From the NCBI GenBank assembly GCA_028822445.1, contig JAPKDQ010000001.1:434001-498000 (forward strand): a DNA stretch of 64,000 nucleotides. The letters are read 5' to 3'. The first letter of the stretch is position 1. Every line of letters starts with the position of its first letter. Positions 62,744-64,000 of this stretch are shown piece by piece. The DNA is from Rhodospirillaceae bacterium. GTDB lineage: Bacteria; Pseudomonadota; Alphaproteobacteria; Rhodospirillales; Rhodospirillaceae. The notes beneath the pieces were generated by a model. It was not told the DNA's origin. It saw nothing but the letters and a program-made list of their open reading frames with translations, and did no database searches. Made by a program: the position numbers and the translations under genes.

Positions 62744-64000
<1,257 letters not shown>

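Overview
The window reads as a chromosomal segment of a free-living, respiring, Gram-negative alphaproteobacterium, most like a member of the Rhodospirillales (inference). Supporting signs are a CckA-type hybrid histidine kinase, a recA gene preceded by the alphaproteobacterial LexA box GTTC-N7-GTTC, a single-cysteine DksA, a Kdo transferase (WaaA), and a PssA/Psd pair. There is no phage, plasmid, CRISPR, transposase, rRNA or tRNA gene that I can see. Base composition is moderate and even.

Region 1 (1-8.9 kb) is accessory: a GPH-type sugar symporter, a secreted di-haem oxidoreductase coupled to a C1q-like exported protein, an alpha/beta hydrolase without the usual nucleophile, a Tat-exported DUF1838 protein with an MFS carrier, and ferrochelatase. 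Region 2 (9-20 kb) holds a Fur-like dyad before a decayed gene, flhG and flhF, an NAD block (nrtR, nadA, nadC), and an LPS block (waaA plus a GT41-type glycosyltransferase). Region 3 (20-32 kb) is housekeeping: dksA, cckA, a small entericidin gene, recA and alaS. Region 4 (32-48 kb) is metabolic and transport: a MacAB-type ABC exporter, leuCD, a CaiB-type CoA-transferase opposite an HMG-CoA-lyase-like enzyme, several permeases, an ArsM-like methyltransferase and a TRAP binding protein. Region 5 (48-64 kb) has icd, a LOG-type hydrolase, cytochromes, a LysM protein, psd-pssA, a PadR-controlled RND pump, uvrB and the start of an aspartate aminotransferase.

The main discovery is hidden in the apparently empty gaps. 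Reading them codon by codon reveals wrecked flagellar export and motor genes in their expected gene order: the C-terminal part of flhA directly upstream of flhF (at least five in-frame stops), the C-terminal part of flhB directly before cckA (autocleavage motif gone, internal deletion), and a broken motE after an intact DUF6468 gene. A possible rod/hook tail lies after nadC and a broken gene is coupled to flhG. The lineage therefore seems to be losing, or to have recently lost, its flagellum, while flhF, flhG and the DUF6468 gene still have open frames. Other eroded genes (DUF2779, a GntR/FCD regulator, a homopolymer-frameshifted cupin) fit a genome with much recent gene decay.

Working links between genes: NrtR probably controls nadA-nadC; the PadR gene probably controls the RND pump it leads; leuCD, the CoA-transferase and the lyase could form a citramalate/mesaconate route to acetyl-CoA and pyruvate, although leucine metabolism remains the plain alternative.
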